A DNA stretch of 12,727 nucleotides, taken from Candidatus Puniceispirillum sp. GTDB lineage: Bacteria > Pseudomonadota > Alphaproteobacteria > Puniceispirillales > Puniceispirillaceae. Made by a program: the position numbers and the translations under genes. The notes under the pieces were generated by a model. That model saw only the letters and a program-made list of their open reading frames with translations, was not told the DNA's origin and ran no database searches. The stretch lies in NCBI GenBank assembly GCA_016778825.1, contig JADHOU010000020.1:1-12727 (forward strand). The letters run 5' to 3'. Numbering within the stretch: position 1 is the stretch's first letter; each line of letters starts with the position of its first letter. This document shows positions 1 through 6,356 of this stretch, in pieces.

Positions 1-20
1 GGCTTTGGTTTTGCTATCAT
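1..20 (-). CDS. Possible start of a further minus-strand gene, cut by the window edge
   Basis: An ATG (complement of 18-20) opens a frame of six codons (M-I-A-K-P-K) that runs off the left edge, 15 bases after the stop of the cyclophilin gene and in the same direction. The short spacing would suit a further operon member. There is only a weak ribosome binding site in the 15-base gap and far too few residues to identify a family, so this could be chance. Confidence 0.2.
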
Positions 21-35
21 GTGATTGGCGTTTGC

Positions 36-551
36 CTAATCAATTAATTTTGCTGAAATGATCTGATCGGGTTCGGCAGGCGGCTCACCAACTGCCAGCT
101 TTTGAACAGCATCCATGCCATTTTCAACCTGTCCCCAAACGGTATATTGACCGGTTAGGTGGCTGCAGCCATCAAAGCAGATAAAGAACTGGCTGTCACC
201 GCTATCAGGGCTCGACGAACGTGCCATGCCAACAGTGCCATTGCGATATTCATAATCGCTAAATTCGGCTGTTAATTTGGTTCCTGACCCACCCATGCCG
301 GTGCCTGTTGGATCGCCTGTTTGTGCCATAAATCCGGGGATCACACGATGGAAAATAATGCCGTCATAAAACCCAGCCGCCGCCAGTTCGGAAATGCGGG
401 CAACATGGTTTGGGGCAATGTCGGGAAGTAGTTTGATTTCGATTTGTCCCTGACTTGTTTCAAGTAGAAGATTTGAGCCGGTTGCAGCCACACTTGTTTC
501 ACTCATGATTAAAAATCCAACTCCTAGCATGCGTAATAGAAAAGACTTCAT
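36..551 (-). CDS. Exported cyclophilin-type peptidyl-prolyl cis-trans isomerase
   Basis: The 171-residue product starts with a hydrophobic signal-like segment (about 1-23, ending SVAA), so it probably folds proteins in the periplasm by isomerising Xaa-Pro bonds. The cyclophilin core follows: FYDGIIFHRVIPGF (61-74) holds the catalytic Arg (R69), then Q77-G79, the glycine-rich GTGMGGSGT loop (83-91), the QFFICF strand (121-126) and the LTGQYTVWG segment (132-140). The position equal to human CypA Trp121 appears to be His131, as expected for a bacterial enzyme with weak cyclosporin binding (inference). Length is normal for a bacterial cyclophilin plus leader. The start is supported by an AAGGA ribosome binding site seven bases upstream. 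It lies 30 bases after the universal stress gene, so it is probably last or nearly last in that transcript. Confidence 0.93.
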   Translation of the reverse strand: MKSFLLRMLGVGFLIMSETSVAATGSNLLLETSQGQIEIKLLPDIAPNHVARISELAAAGFYDGIIFHRVIPGFMAQTGDPTGTGMGGSGTKLTAEFSDYEYRNGTVGMARSSSPDSGDSQFFICFDGCSHLTGQYTVWGQVENGMDAVQKLAVGEPPAEPDQIISAKLID

Positions 552-581
552 ACCAAAATCCTTACAAAAAAGGCAATGTGA

Positions 582-1067
582 CTAGAACAGCGCGTCAAGC
601 TGTTCGTCTGTCAAATTCCCGGGAACAACGGTAATGGGAACACGGCAACGTGATGCGCCGCGTGCCATCAGGAATGTAATCAAAGGGCCAGCCGTTTCTG
701 ACTGCGTATCGGCACCAAGAACAAGAAGGCTAATCTCATGTTCCTGATCAATCAATTCCAACAATTCATCACGAATATCACCTTCGCGGACATACAGAAT
801 CGGCGTTCCATTGGTTAGCTTTTTTACATAGTCGGCATGAATGGCCATTTTGGCTTCGGCTTCTTTACGCGCTTCTTCGCGCATCAATTCACCGACACCC
901 GCCCAATATTCAAATTCAGCAGGAACAATACAATACATCAATGCAACGCGGCCACCGACCGAACGGGCGCGCCCACAGGCGAATTGCAATGCCTGATGCA
1001 TTTCCTCGCTATCATCAACAACAACAAGAAAGACCGGCTGTTTTGGTTTCGCCGTTGCTTTTGCCAT
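582..1067 (-). CDS. Universal stress protein (UspA family)
   Basis: A 161-residue single-domain Usp protein, probably cytoplasmic. The N-terminal strand PVFLVVVDDSEEMHQALQFA (11-30) matches the family's opening beta strand, with the conserved Asp at 18, and the REGDIRDELLELI stretch (94-106) leads into the LLVLGAD strand (114-120). The usual ATP-binding signature (G-2x-G-9x-G-S/T) is not recognisable: after G118 the expected glycines are T121 and T131. I infer a non-nucleotide-binding or divergent Usp. A GGAG ribosome binding site lies 11 bases before the ATG. It sits between the TIGR02186-type gene and the cyclophilin gene with gaps of about 30-40 bases, suggesting cotranscription. Its precise role cannot be told from sequence. 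Confidence 0.9.
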   Translation of the reverse strand: MAKATAKPKQPVFLVVVDDSEEMHQALQFACGRARSVGGRVALMYCIVPAEFEYWAGVGELMREEARKEAEAKMAIHADYVKKLTNGTPILYVREGDIRDELLELIDQEHEISLLVLGADTQSETAGPLITFLMARGASRCRVPITVVPGNLTDEQLDALF

Positions 1068-1105
1068 AATATCTAGATCTCCATTATCGTCGGGGTCATG
1101 AAGGC

Positions 1106-1876
1106 TTATTTGCGCCGGAATGCCACTGCGGCCAACCAGCCAGCAGCAACCGCAAATAGGATCGCAAATATTCCATATAGCGCTGAATAATTATGCGCGA
1201 AATTGTAGATGCCAGCACTCAACCCCCCTTTCTTGATATAAAGATTGGTGATGTCTTCGCTGATTGCAACACCATTGCGGAATTGCAAGACCCGAACATT
1301 ATAAGTGCCAGACAGAATATTTGGTGGCAATTTCACTTCAGCGCGGAACAGGGCGTTTTCGGTCAAGGTGACGTTACCATTTTGATCTGGCCATAAATCA
1401 ATGCTTGCCATATTGGCCTGAAGCGCAGCAATAAACTCAATTGCCGTTGGTTTTGACTGGCCAGCAACAGGCGTCTTGGCCGCGATTTCCAGCCCAATAT
1501 TATTTGTGCCAATCGCAAGCGAGGCAAGCGTTTCAGGGCTGGCAATCTTGTTGATCGGGCTGGTGGCAAGAATGGTGTAAAGACTTGGTGCCTTTTGCCA
1601 AATATTCGTTTCGACATTAATCCAGATGCCTGCACGATTTGCTTTGCGCCGCTGGGCGATATCGGTTGGCGGGCCGCTAATCACGACCAAAATATCATCA
1701 CCAACCGCGCCATCAACCGCACCGAATAACAATAAATCCGTGCCGTGGAATCCGCTAGTAATGGCGATATTTGATTTTGATAGGTCAGCAACCAAACGCC
1801 CGGAATTTGCCGCGGCAAGACTGGTCATGCCAAGCAGCAGAATAAAGCTGAGTATAAATTGGCGTGCGCGGATCAT
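1106..1876 (-). CDS. TIGR02186-type membrane-anchored periplasmic protein
   Basis: The 256-residue product has a signal-like N terminus (about 1-23, ending SLAAA), a soluble region of about 200 residues rich in beta strands, and one C-terminal transmembrane helix (about 233-252) followed by the basic tail FRRK. The expected topology is a large periplasmic domain anchored in the inner membrane. The pattern VADLSKSNIAITSGFHGTDLLLFGA (residues 29-53), the DILVVISGP strand and a W-x-N motif near 85-93 fit the uncharacterised TIGR02186 family as I recall it from alphaproteobacteria, where it is encoded next to a TauE/SafE permease. Here its ATG overlaps the permease stop by four bases (ATGA), so the two are translationally coupled and likely act together. 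No catalytic motif is visible; biochemical function is unknown. Confidence 0.8.
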   Translation of the reverse strand: MIRARQFILSFILLLGMTSLAAANSGRLVADLSKSNIAITSGFHGTDLLLFGAVDGAVGDDILVVISGPPTDIAQRRKANRAGIWINVETNIWQKAPSLYTILATSPINKIASPETLASLAIGTNNIGLEIAAKTPVAGQSKPTAIEFIAALQANMASIDLWPDQNGNVTLTENALFRAEVKLPPNILSGTYNVRVLQFRNGVAISEDITNLYIKKGGLSAGIYNFAHNYSALYGIFAILFAVAAGWLAAVAFRRK

Positions 1877-2787
1877 TTCAACAGCTCCACGCTAAACAGA
1901 TCATCAGGCCGAAGGGCGAGATCAAAACCAAGCTTGATACAGACTGCTAGCACCATCAGCGCCAATAGCCCACGAAGCTGTTCGCCGCGCAATAATGCGC
2001 TTGCCCTTGTGCCGAACTGCGCGCCAATAACCGCGCCAAACAACAGCAATCCGGCAAGCATAAAATCAACCGTCTGGGTTTGTACCGATTGCAAGAAAGT
2101 GACGTTTGCTGTCACAAAAATAATCTGGAACAAAGATGTGCCGACAACAACTGAGGTTGGCATGCCAAGAAGATAGATCATCGCTGGCACCATGATAAAG
2201 CCGCCACCAACACCCATGATCGCCGCCAAAACACCAACAAAGGCGCCAATGGCAAGTGGCAAAAGTGCGCTGATATAGAGCTTTGACCGGCGGAACCGCA
2301 TTTTTAACGGCAAGCCGTGAAGCCAATTATGCTGATGCAGTTTGGTTTTGCGGCCGCCTGGGCGACGCGTGTGCAAAATGGTTCGAACGCTCTCCAAAAG
2401 CATCAAAAACCCAATGATGCCAAGAAACACCACATAAGACAACTTGATCACAAGATCAATCTGACCCATTTCGCGAAGCGTGGTGAAAAGCACCACGCCA
2501 AGCGATGATCCGATGACGCCGCCAAGCAGCAAAATACCGCCCATTTTGAAATCAACATTGTCGCGTCGCATATGCGCCAAAACGCCTGATACGGATGATG
2601 CCACAATCTGATTGGCCTCGGTCGCAACAGCAACCGCTGGCGGAATGCCAAAAAAGATCAATAATGGAGTCATCAAGAAGCCACCACCAACGCCAAAAAG
2701 CCCGGATAAGAACCCAACACCACCGCCAAGACCGATGATGATGCCGATATGCATCGAAATTTCAGCAATGGGTAAATAAATATACAT
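1873..2787 (-). CDS. TauE/SafE family (sulfite exporter-type) permease
   Basis: A 304-residue polytopic inner-membrane protein with about eight hydrophobic segments. It shows the two-fold internal repeat typical of TauE/SafE carriers: GVGGGFLMTP (32-41) in the first half and GVGGGFIMVP (192-201) in the second, each followed by a proline-containing loop and another helix. A basic cytoplasmic linker (about 137-169, rich in R, K and H) separates the halves. Members move small sulfur-containing or organic anions such as sulfite or sulfoacetate; the substrate here cannot be assigned. The first ATG is preferred because YLPIAEIS before the first helix is a conserved opening in the alphaproteobacterial subfamily (recalled, not searched). 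No strong ribosome binding site is visible. It overlaps the following TIGR02186-type gene by four bases. Confidence 0.92.
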   Translation of the reverse strand: MYIYLPIAEISMHIGIIIGLGGGVGFLSGLFGVGGGFLMTPLLIFFGIPPAVAVATEANQIVASSVSGVLAHMRRDNVDFKMGGILLLGGVIGSSLGVVLFTTLREMGQIDLVIKLSYVVFLGIIGFLMLLESVRTILHTRRPGGRKTKLHQHNWLHGLPLKMRFRRSKLYISALLPLAIGAFVGVLAAIMGVGGGFIMVPAMIYLLGMPTSVVVGTSLFQIIFVTANVTFLQSVQTQTVDFMLAGLLLFGAVIGAQFGTRASALLRGEQLRGLLALMVLAVCIKLGFDLALRPDDLFSVELLK

Positions 2788-2843
2788 TGATGCCAGTATC
2801 AGGAATGTGGATTTGACGTAAAAGGGCAGGTCGGGGGAAGCCC

Positions 2844-2877
2844 AAAAAACATGAAACCGATTTACTAGCCCGGTTTC
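2844..2877 (-). terminator. Probable intrinsic terminator after the 117-residue gene
   Basis: On the minus strand, two perfect 7-base arms (GAAACCG at 2877-2871 and CGGTTTC at 2859-2853) flank an 11-base loop. Three bases later comes a run of six T (2849-2844). It begins 33 bases after the stop of the 2911-3264 gene and lies before the permease start, so it would separate the two transcripts. The loop is longer than ideal and the stem is only moderately GC-rich. Confidence 0.5.
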
Positions 2878-2910
2878 GCACAGAGTGCCATTCGATGCAA
2901 GGGCAATCCG

Positions 2911-3264
2911 CTATTTTGGTTTGCTCATCGCTCGCGCCAAAATGGGTTGATGGCTGGTTTGATCCGCGCAAACAATATGGCCTAGCAAGGGCGCAAGCCG
3001 CAATAGATCATCGGGCAGATTGTCAAAGGTTAAAAGCTGCGGTGTTACCAATTCAATTTCGCTTTGAAATAATTTGCGATGTTCGCTTTCCAAACTGGAC
3101 AGCACCATTTGCGCCAGACGAATGCAAATTTTACTCTGGGTGAATTGCGTGCCCTCATTTTTGCCAGAATGATAAAGTCTGATCGTGGTTTTGATGGCTC
3201 TAAGGGCGTGGATCAAGGATAGTAAGGCAGGCACGGTTGGCTTTGCGCCAAACGTGATCGACAT
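2911..3264 (-). CDS. Hypothetical protein, 117 residues
   Basis: I do not recognise this protein. It is soluble and basic at its N-terminal half, with a likely helical hydrophobic stretch near residues 11-24 (VPALLSLIHALRAI). A middle region has alternating charges (SSLESEHRKLFQSEIELV, about 56-73), followed by a leucine-rich stretch (LTFDNLPDDLLRLAPLLGHIV) and a basic end (ARAMSKPK). There is no signal peptide and no metal-binding or catalytic signature. No ribosome binding site precedes the ATG, which weakens the start call. Support for a real gene is the lack of a competing frame, the terminator-like hairpin 33 bases downstream and the placement as first gene of the leftward set. It could be a fast-evolving regulatory or accessory protein, or a chance frame. 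Confidence 0.5.
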   Translation of the reverse strand: MSITFGAKPTVPALLSLIHALRAIKTTIRLYHSGKNEGTQFTQSKICIRLAQMVLSSLESEHRKLFQSEIELVTPQLLTFDNLPDDLLRLAPLLGHIVCADQTSHQPILARAMSKPK

Positions 3265-3582
3265 TTTCTGATTAACGCGTGAGAGCCGGTTGGCGGTGGG
3301 GCATTAGAAGCAGCAGGAATGATGCCTGCATCATTTATCGTAATATTTGCCCGCATGTAATAATGACTGCCCTAGCCATTGAACCGTCGGCGAATGGGGA
3401 TTGGGCTCCTGTAAAAAAGTACTCTAACCGCTAGCCCCAAAACAAAGCATGACAGAAAAGGGTTTGTAAAAGGTTTATGTGCGCGACAAAATTTTTCGCG
3501 CCATGCGGCGGATCATGCGTTTCCAGGATGGGTTATTGCAAAATCTTGTTGGTATGAGACCAAGAGTTGCTAAACTGCGGCT
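3265..3582. other. Gene-free divergent intergenic region
   Basis: These 318 bases separate the leftward gene at 3264 from the rightward gene at 3583, so promoters for both directions should lie here. I see no convincing coding frame, tRNA or other RNA gene. It contains a near-perfect 18-bp palindrome (3318-3335), a hairpin-forming repeat with arms GCGCGA and TCGCGC (3481-3486 and 3496-3501) and two AAAAGG-containing copies close together (3456-3480). The most plausible promoter-like match for the rightward gene is a TTGTTG / TAAACT pair at 3546-3551 and 3571-3576, but its 19-base spacing is poor. Confidence 0.6.
3318..3335. promoter_or_regulatory. 18-bp palindrome, candidate operator
   Basis: AATGATGC and GCATCATT are perfect 8-base inverted arms separated by CT. 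The palindrome lies 53 bases before the start of the 117-residue minus-strand gene and about 250 bases before the rightward DUF1285 gene. A two-base spacer is too short to favour an RNA hairpin, while the symmetry suits a dimeric helix-turn-helix regulator. No regulator gene lies in the window to pair it with. Confidence 0.35.
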
Positions 3583-4101
3583 ATGAAAACACCAATTTCA
3601 CCTAGAATCAGCCTTAAACGCTTGCGCCATGTCGCCGCGCAGCAATTTGACATTCGGATTGCGAGTGATGGCCGTTGGTTTCATGAAGGTGATGAAATTC
3701 GCCGTTTCGAGCTGGTTAAATTATTTGCCTCAATTCTGGTTCTTGATGATGACGGTGAATACTGGCTGGCAACGCCTGCCGAAAAGGGGCGGATTACGGT
3801 TGATGACGCGCCTTTTATCATTCGTGATATGACGGTAAAAGCTGGCGTCCGATCTAAGCAAAATGAAATATGCTTTCAAACCAATATTGATGAGACGGTT
3901 TTGCTGGACAAACAGCACCCGCTGCAATTGCGTGCTGCCACGCAATCGCCTGATCTTCGTCCCTACATTGAGGTGCGCGACGGCTTGCTGGCCAAATTAT
4001 CGCGGCCGGTCTATTACCAGCTTGCCGATTATGCCGAGGTCGGGCCAGATGGCCGGCTCGGCGTGTGGAGCCATAATCAATTTTCTGCGTTAGAGGCCTG
4101 A
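3583..4101 (+). CDS. DUF1285 domain protein
   Basis: The 172-residue product matches the uncharacterised DUF1285 family along its length. Features are DIRIASDGRWFHEGDEI (23-39), the hydrophobic helix LVKLFASILVL (44-54), DDDGEYWLATPAEKGRITVDDAPF (55-78), PDLRPYIEVRDGLLAKLSRPVYYQL (123-147) and the C-terminal GVWSHNQFS (160-168). It has no signal peptide or membrane helix, so it is probably cytoplasmic. Its stop overlaps the Nudix start by one base (TGATG), which implies translational coupling. No ribosome binding site precedes the ATG, and a weak -10-like TAAACT lies only seven bases upstream, so the message could be leaderless. The family function is unknown; coupling to a CoA pyrophosphatase and CCA transferase hints at nucleotide or cofactor housekeeping. 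Confidence 0.88.
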   Translation: MKTPISPRISLKRLRHVAAQQFDIRIASDGRWFHEGDEIRRFELVKLFASILVLDDDGEYWLATPAEKGRITVDDAPFIIRDMTVKAGVRSKQNEICFQTNIDETVLLDKQHPLQLRAATQSPDLRPYIEVRDGLLAKLSRPVYYQLADYAEVGPDGRLGVWSHNQFSALEA

Positions 4102-4751
4102 TGTCCCGCTTGCCTTATAACCCAGCCATAGTGACAGACACCGTGTTGCAAATCACCCATCTGGATTTGCAACAGCGTCTTGATACCTGTTTGAACTCGC
4201 TTGCGGATATGGCGGCAATGGGGCTTCAAGCGGCGCCAGTGCCTGACCGGCCGGCCGCGATTCTGGTTCCGTTGCTGCGATCGGCGGGTCACTGGCACGT
4301 GCTGATGACCAAACGAGCCGAACATCTGGCGCATCATGCAGGACAGATCAGCTTTCCCGGTGGCAAGGTCGAAGCTGATGATGATGGACCGGTTTCGGCG
4401 GCGCTTCGTGAGGCTTTTGAGGAAGTGCGCCTGATGCCACAATCGGTAAGTATCGCTGGCGGGCTTGACGCGGTGCGCAGTCCGGCAGGGTTTATCGTCC
4501 AGCCTATTGTTGGTATTGTTGGCGGTGATGACGGTCTAGATGGTTTGGTGGCTGATCCGGCCGAAGTTGATTTAATTTTTACCCTTCCCCTGTCGCATGT
4601 CATCAACCCCAGCAATTTCCGTTTGGTGCCCCGCAAAACCGACGGTCGTCGCAATGATTATTGGGTTGTTGATCATGATGATCATCTGATTTGGGGGCTT
4701 TCGGCGCGCGTGTTGAACGATCTTCATCGGCGCATTGGCATGGCCGTTTGA
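4101..4751 (+). CDS. Nudix hydrolase, probable CoA pyrophosphatase (NudL/PCD1 type)
   Basis: A 216-residue cytoplasmic Nudix hydrolase expected to cleave CoA or acyl-CoA to 3',5'-ADP and phosphopantetheine. The CoA-subfamily motif is clear: LMTKRAEHLAHHAGQISFPGG (68-88, matching LLTxRSxxLxxHAGxxxFPGG). The Nudix box follows as GGKVEADDDGPVSAALREAFEEV (87-109), with the metal-binding RE-x2-EE residues R103, E104, E107 and E108. The final box glycine is replaced by Val, as also occurs in E. coli NudL. The VRSPAGFIVQPIVGIV segment is likewise typical of the subfamily. About 45 variable residues precede the domain. The ATG overlaps the preceding DUF1285 stop by one base. Substrate is inferred from subfamily motifs only. 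Confidence 0.93.
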   Translation: MSRLPYNPAIVTDTVLQITHLDLQQRLDTCLNSLADMAAMGLQAAPVPDRPAAILVPLLRSAGHWHVLMTKRAEHLAHHAGQISFPGGKVEADDDGPVSAALREAFEEVRLMPQSVSIAGGLDAVRSPAGFIVQPIVGIVGGDDGLDGLVADPAEVDLIFTLPLSHVINPSNFRLVPRKTDGRRNDYWVVDHDDHLIWGLSARVLNDLHRRIGMAV

Positions 4752-4800
4752 TCTTGCCGCACGCAAACCCCATATGTAAATCGATTTGGCGATAAGCTGA

Positions 4801-4815
4801 TCACCACAATGGTGA
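4801..4815. repeat. Short inverted repeat before the small membrane protein gene
   Basis: TCACCA and TGGTGA are perfect 6-base arms around CAA, about 35 bases before the 4850 start. A -10-like TAAAAT follows at 4818-4823, with no good -35 at normal spacing. It could be a small hairpin or an operator beside an internal promoter; chance is also possible. Confidence 0.25.
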
Positions 4816-4849
4816 CATAAAATAGAAACAACATTGGAGTGGATTTAAG

Positions 4850-5125
4850 ATGCGAGCCTTACTAGTAATTTTGTCCGCCCTTGGTGCGGCATTTCTGGTT
4901 ATGGGATATGTGCGAAACTGGCAGATGCGAAAGGCCATCAAAACCGGCAAGCCAGTTGAAGCGATCAATAATAATTACATCTTAGGGGCGCTTGTTGGAT
5001 TCGTCGTGTTTGCGCTTGGCGTATGGTGGCTGGAATCAGATAGCGCACCGGCGAATGCAACCTATTCTCCTGCTAAAATTGAGAATGGAACAGTGACCGG
5101 GGGCGGTTTTGAGCAGCCCAAGTGA
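4850..5125 (+). CDS. Small two-helix membrane protein, DUF6111-like
   Basis: A 91-residue protein with two predicted membrane helices (about 2-21 and 43-61) joined by a basic loop (RNWQMRKAIKTGK), followed by a short polar tail. The tail TYSPAKIENGTVTGGGFE (71-88) resembles the Y-x-P-x3-E-x-G-x4-G-x-FE ending that I recall for DUF6111 proteins, which sit between CoA pyrophosphatase and CCA transferase genes in many alphaproteobacteria. Position and motif agree, but I cannot run the profile. A GGAG ribosome binding site lies 10 bases upstream. Its 3' end overlaps the next gene by 17 bases. Its function is unknown. Confidence 0.75.
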   Translation: MRALLVILSALGAAFLVMGYVRNWQMRKAIKTGKPVEAINNNYILGALVGFVVFALGVWWLESDSAPANATYSPAKIENGTVTGGGFEQPK

Positions 5126-6344
5126 CCATGATTTTGGCGGCTTGCCCGATTGGGCGCGGCGACCGCTTGTCATGCAGATTTTTGCTCAAGCACAGGCGCT
5201 AGGCGGCGAGGCGCGCATTGTTGGTGGGGCGGTTCGTGATTGGCTTGCCAATTATCCGGTTGGTGACATTGATATGGCGATTAATTTGCCAATCAAAACC
5301 GTGGCAAGCCGTATGGTGGCTTGCGATATGCGCATTGTTGAAACCGGCCTAAAACATGGCACAATCACGCTGTATGACGATGATGATCAAATCGAATTAA
5401 CCCAAACACGCGTCGATCTGGAAACCGATGGGCGTCATGCAATTGTGGCGCATGATCAGGATTGGGCGCGGGATGCAGCACGGCGCGATTTTACCATCAA
5501 TGCCTTATATCTTGATTCATCTGGCGGCATTTTTGATCCGCTTGACGGCAAAGCAGATTTGCAGGCTGGCCGGTTGCGCTTTGCTGGTGATGCTGGCCTG
5601 CGGGTGCAAGAAGATGCCTTGCGTATAATTCGCTATTGCCGGTTTTTTCCGCGCTTTGCCGCAACGGGTATTGACCCGCAGGCCGAAAAGGCGTTGCGCG
5701 AACATGCCAGCCTTTCCACTCGCCTGTCTGGTGAGCGTGTAGCCAATGAAATGCGGCGCATTATGGTTGGTGGCCGCTTAAAAGAGGTCATTGGCCTGAT
5801 GCAAGACAACAAAATTGACCAAGCTGCACTTGGCCTATCGCTTGATCCATCACGATTGGCAAATGATGATGACATCGGGTCAATGATTGCCGGTCTTGGC
5901 GCGAATGTTGATTTTGCATGGCTGGTAAACCTGGCTGTGGCCATGCCGTCGGGGTCAGCCACGCTTTTGGCAAAGCGGCTGCGGCTAAGCCGCGCTGAAG
6001 AACACTGTCTTACCCGGCTTGATCTTGGGCTTGGCGAAGATGACATGACAATGTTAAGCGGCGCGAGATGGCGGCAAGCTGCCTATTATCTTGGCGATAT
6101 GGCGGCGTTGCTTTTTGCCGTTCAATCATGGCGCAATGGCCGGGTGCTGGATGCGTCGCGCCTTGCCGAATTCACCGCATGGACGCCCCCACAAAACCCA
6201 ATCTGCGGGGCAGACTTATTGTCGCATGGCGTTGACAATGGCCCGGGTCTGGGCCAGATGTTAAAGTCCGCCGAACGCCGGTGGGTGACGTCGAATTTTA
6301 CGCTCGGAAAAACAAAGTTGCTGGAATGGCTTTTTGGAAATTAG
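5109..6344 (+). CDS. cca: CCA tRNA nucleotidyltransferase
   Basis: The 411-residue class II nucleotidyltransferase adds or repairs the 3'-terminal CCA of tRNAs using CTP and ATP. Visible motifs are the glycine-rich loop RIVGGAVRDWL (36-46), the metal-binding aspartates of GDIDMAI (D53, D55), the flexible RVDLETDGRHA segment (101-111), RRDFTINALYLD (125-136, nucleotide-selecting RRDFT-x-N-A) and the EDALRIIRYCRFFPRF helix (168-183). The C-terminal half is helical and variable, as in the family. Length is normal for alphaproteobacterial members. The start is TTG: an in-frame stop at 5094-5096 limits extension, the next ATG (5172) would remove the conserved LPDWARRP leader, and a GGGGG run lies a few bases upstream. 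It overlaps the small membrane gene by 17 bases and abuts hemF. Confidence 0.95.
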   Translation: MSSPSDHDFGGLPDWARRPLVMQIFAQAQALGGEARIVGGAVRDWLANYPVGDIDMAINLPIKTVASRMVACDMRIVETGLKHGTITLYDDDDQIELTQTRVDLETDGRHAIVAHDQDWARDAARRDFTINALYLDSSGGIFDPLDGKADLQAGRLRFAGDAGLRVQEDALRIIRYCRFFPRFAATGIDPQAEKALREHASLSTRLSGERVANEMRRIMVGGRLKEVIGLMQDNKIDQAALGLSLDPSRLANDDDIGSMIAGLGANVDFAWLVNLAVAMPSGSATLLAKRLRLSRAEEHCLTRLDLGLGEDDMTMLSGARWRQAAYYLGDMAALLFAVQSWRNGRVLDASRLAEFTAWTPPQNPICGADLLSHGVDNGPGLGQMLKSAERRWVTSNFTLGKTKLLEWLFGN

Positions 6345-6346
6345 GT

Positions 6347-6351
6347 GAAGG
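6347..6351 (+). promoter_or_regulatory. Ribosome binding site selecting the hemF ATG
   Basis: GAAGG lies five bases before the ATG at 6357. A GTG at 6345, directly after the cca stop, is in the same frame but has no comparable site at proper distance. The ATG is therefore the better start, shortening HemF by four residues. Confidence 0.55.
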
Positions 6352-6356
6352 TAATT

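Noticed and set aside
2444..2459. FNR-like TTGAT-N6-ATCAA
   Set aside because: It lies inside the permease coding sequence and has the wrong spacing; GATC-rich words are common in this window.
3401..3428. Promoter TTGGGC / TCTAAC for the DUF1285 gene
   Set aside because: Both boxes match the consensus poorly and the leader would be about 150 bases; not better than chance in this spacer.
5633..6046. Long open frame opposite cca
   Set aside because: It is antisense to a well-conserved gene and its product is rich in Ser, Arg and Pro, as expected for a shadow frame.
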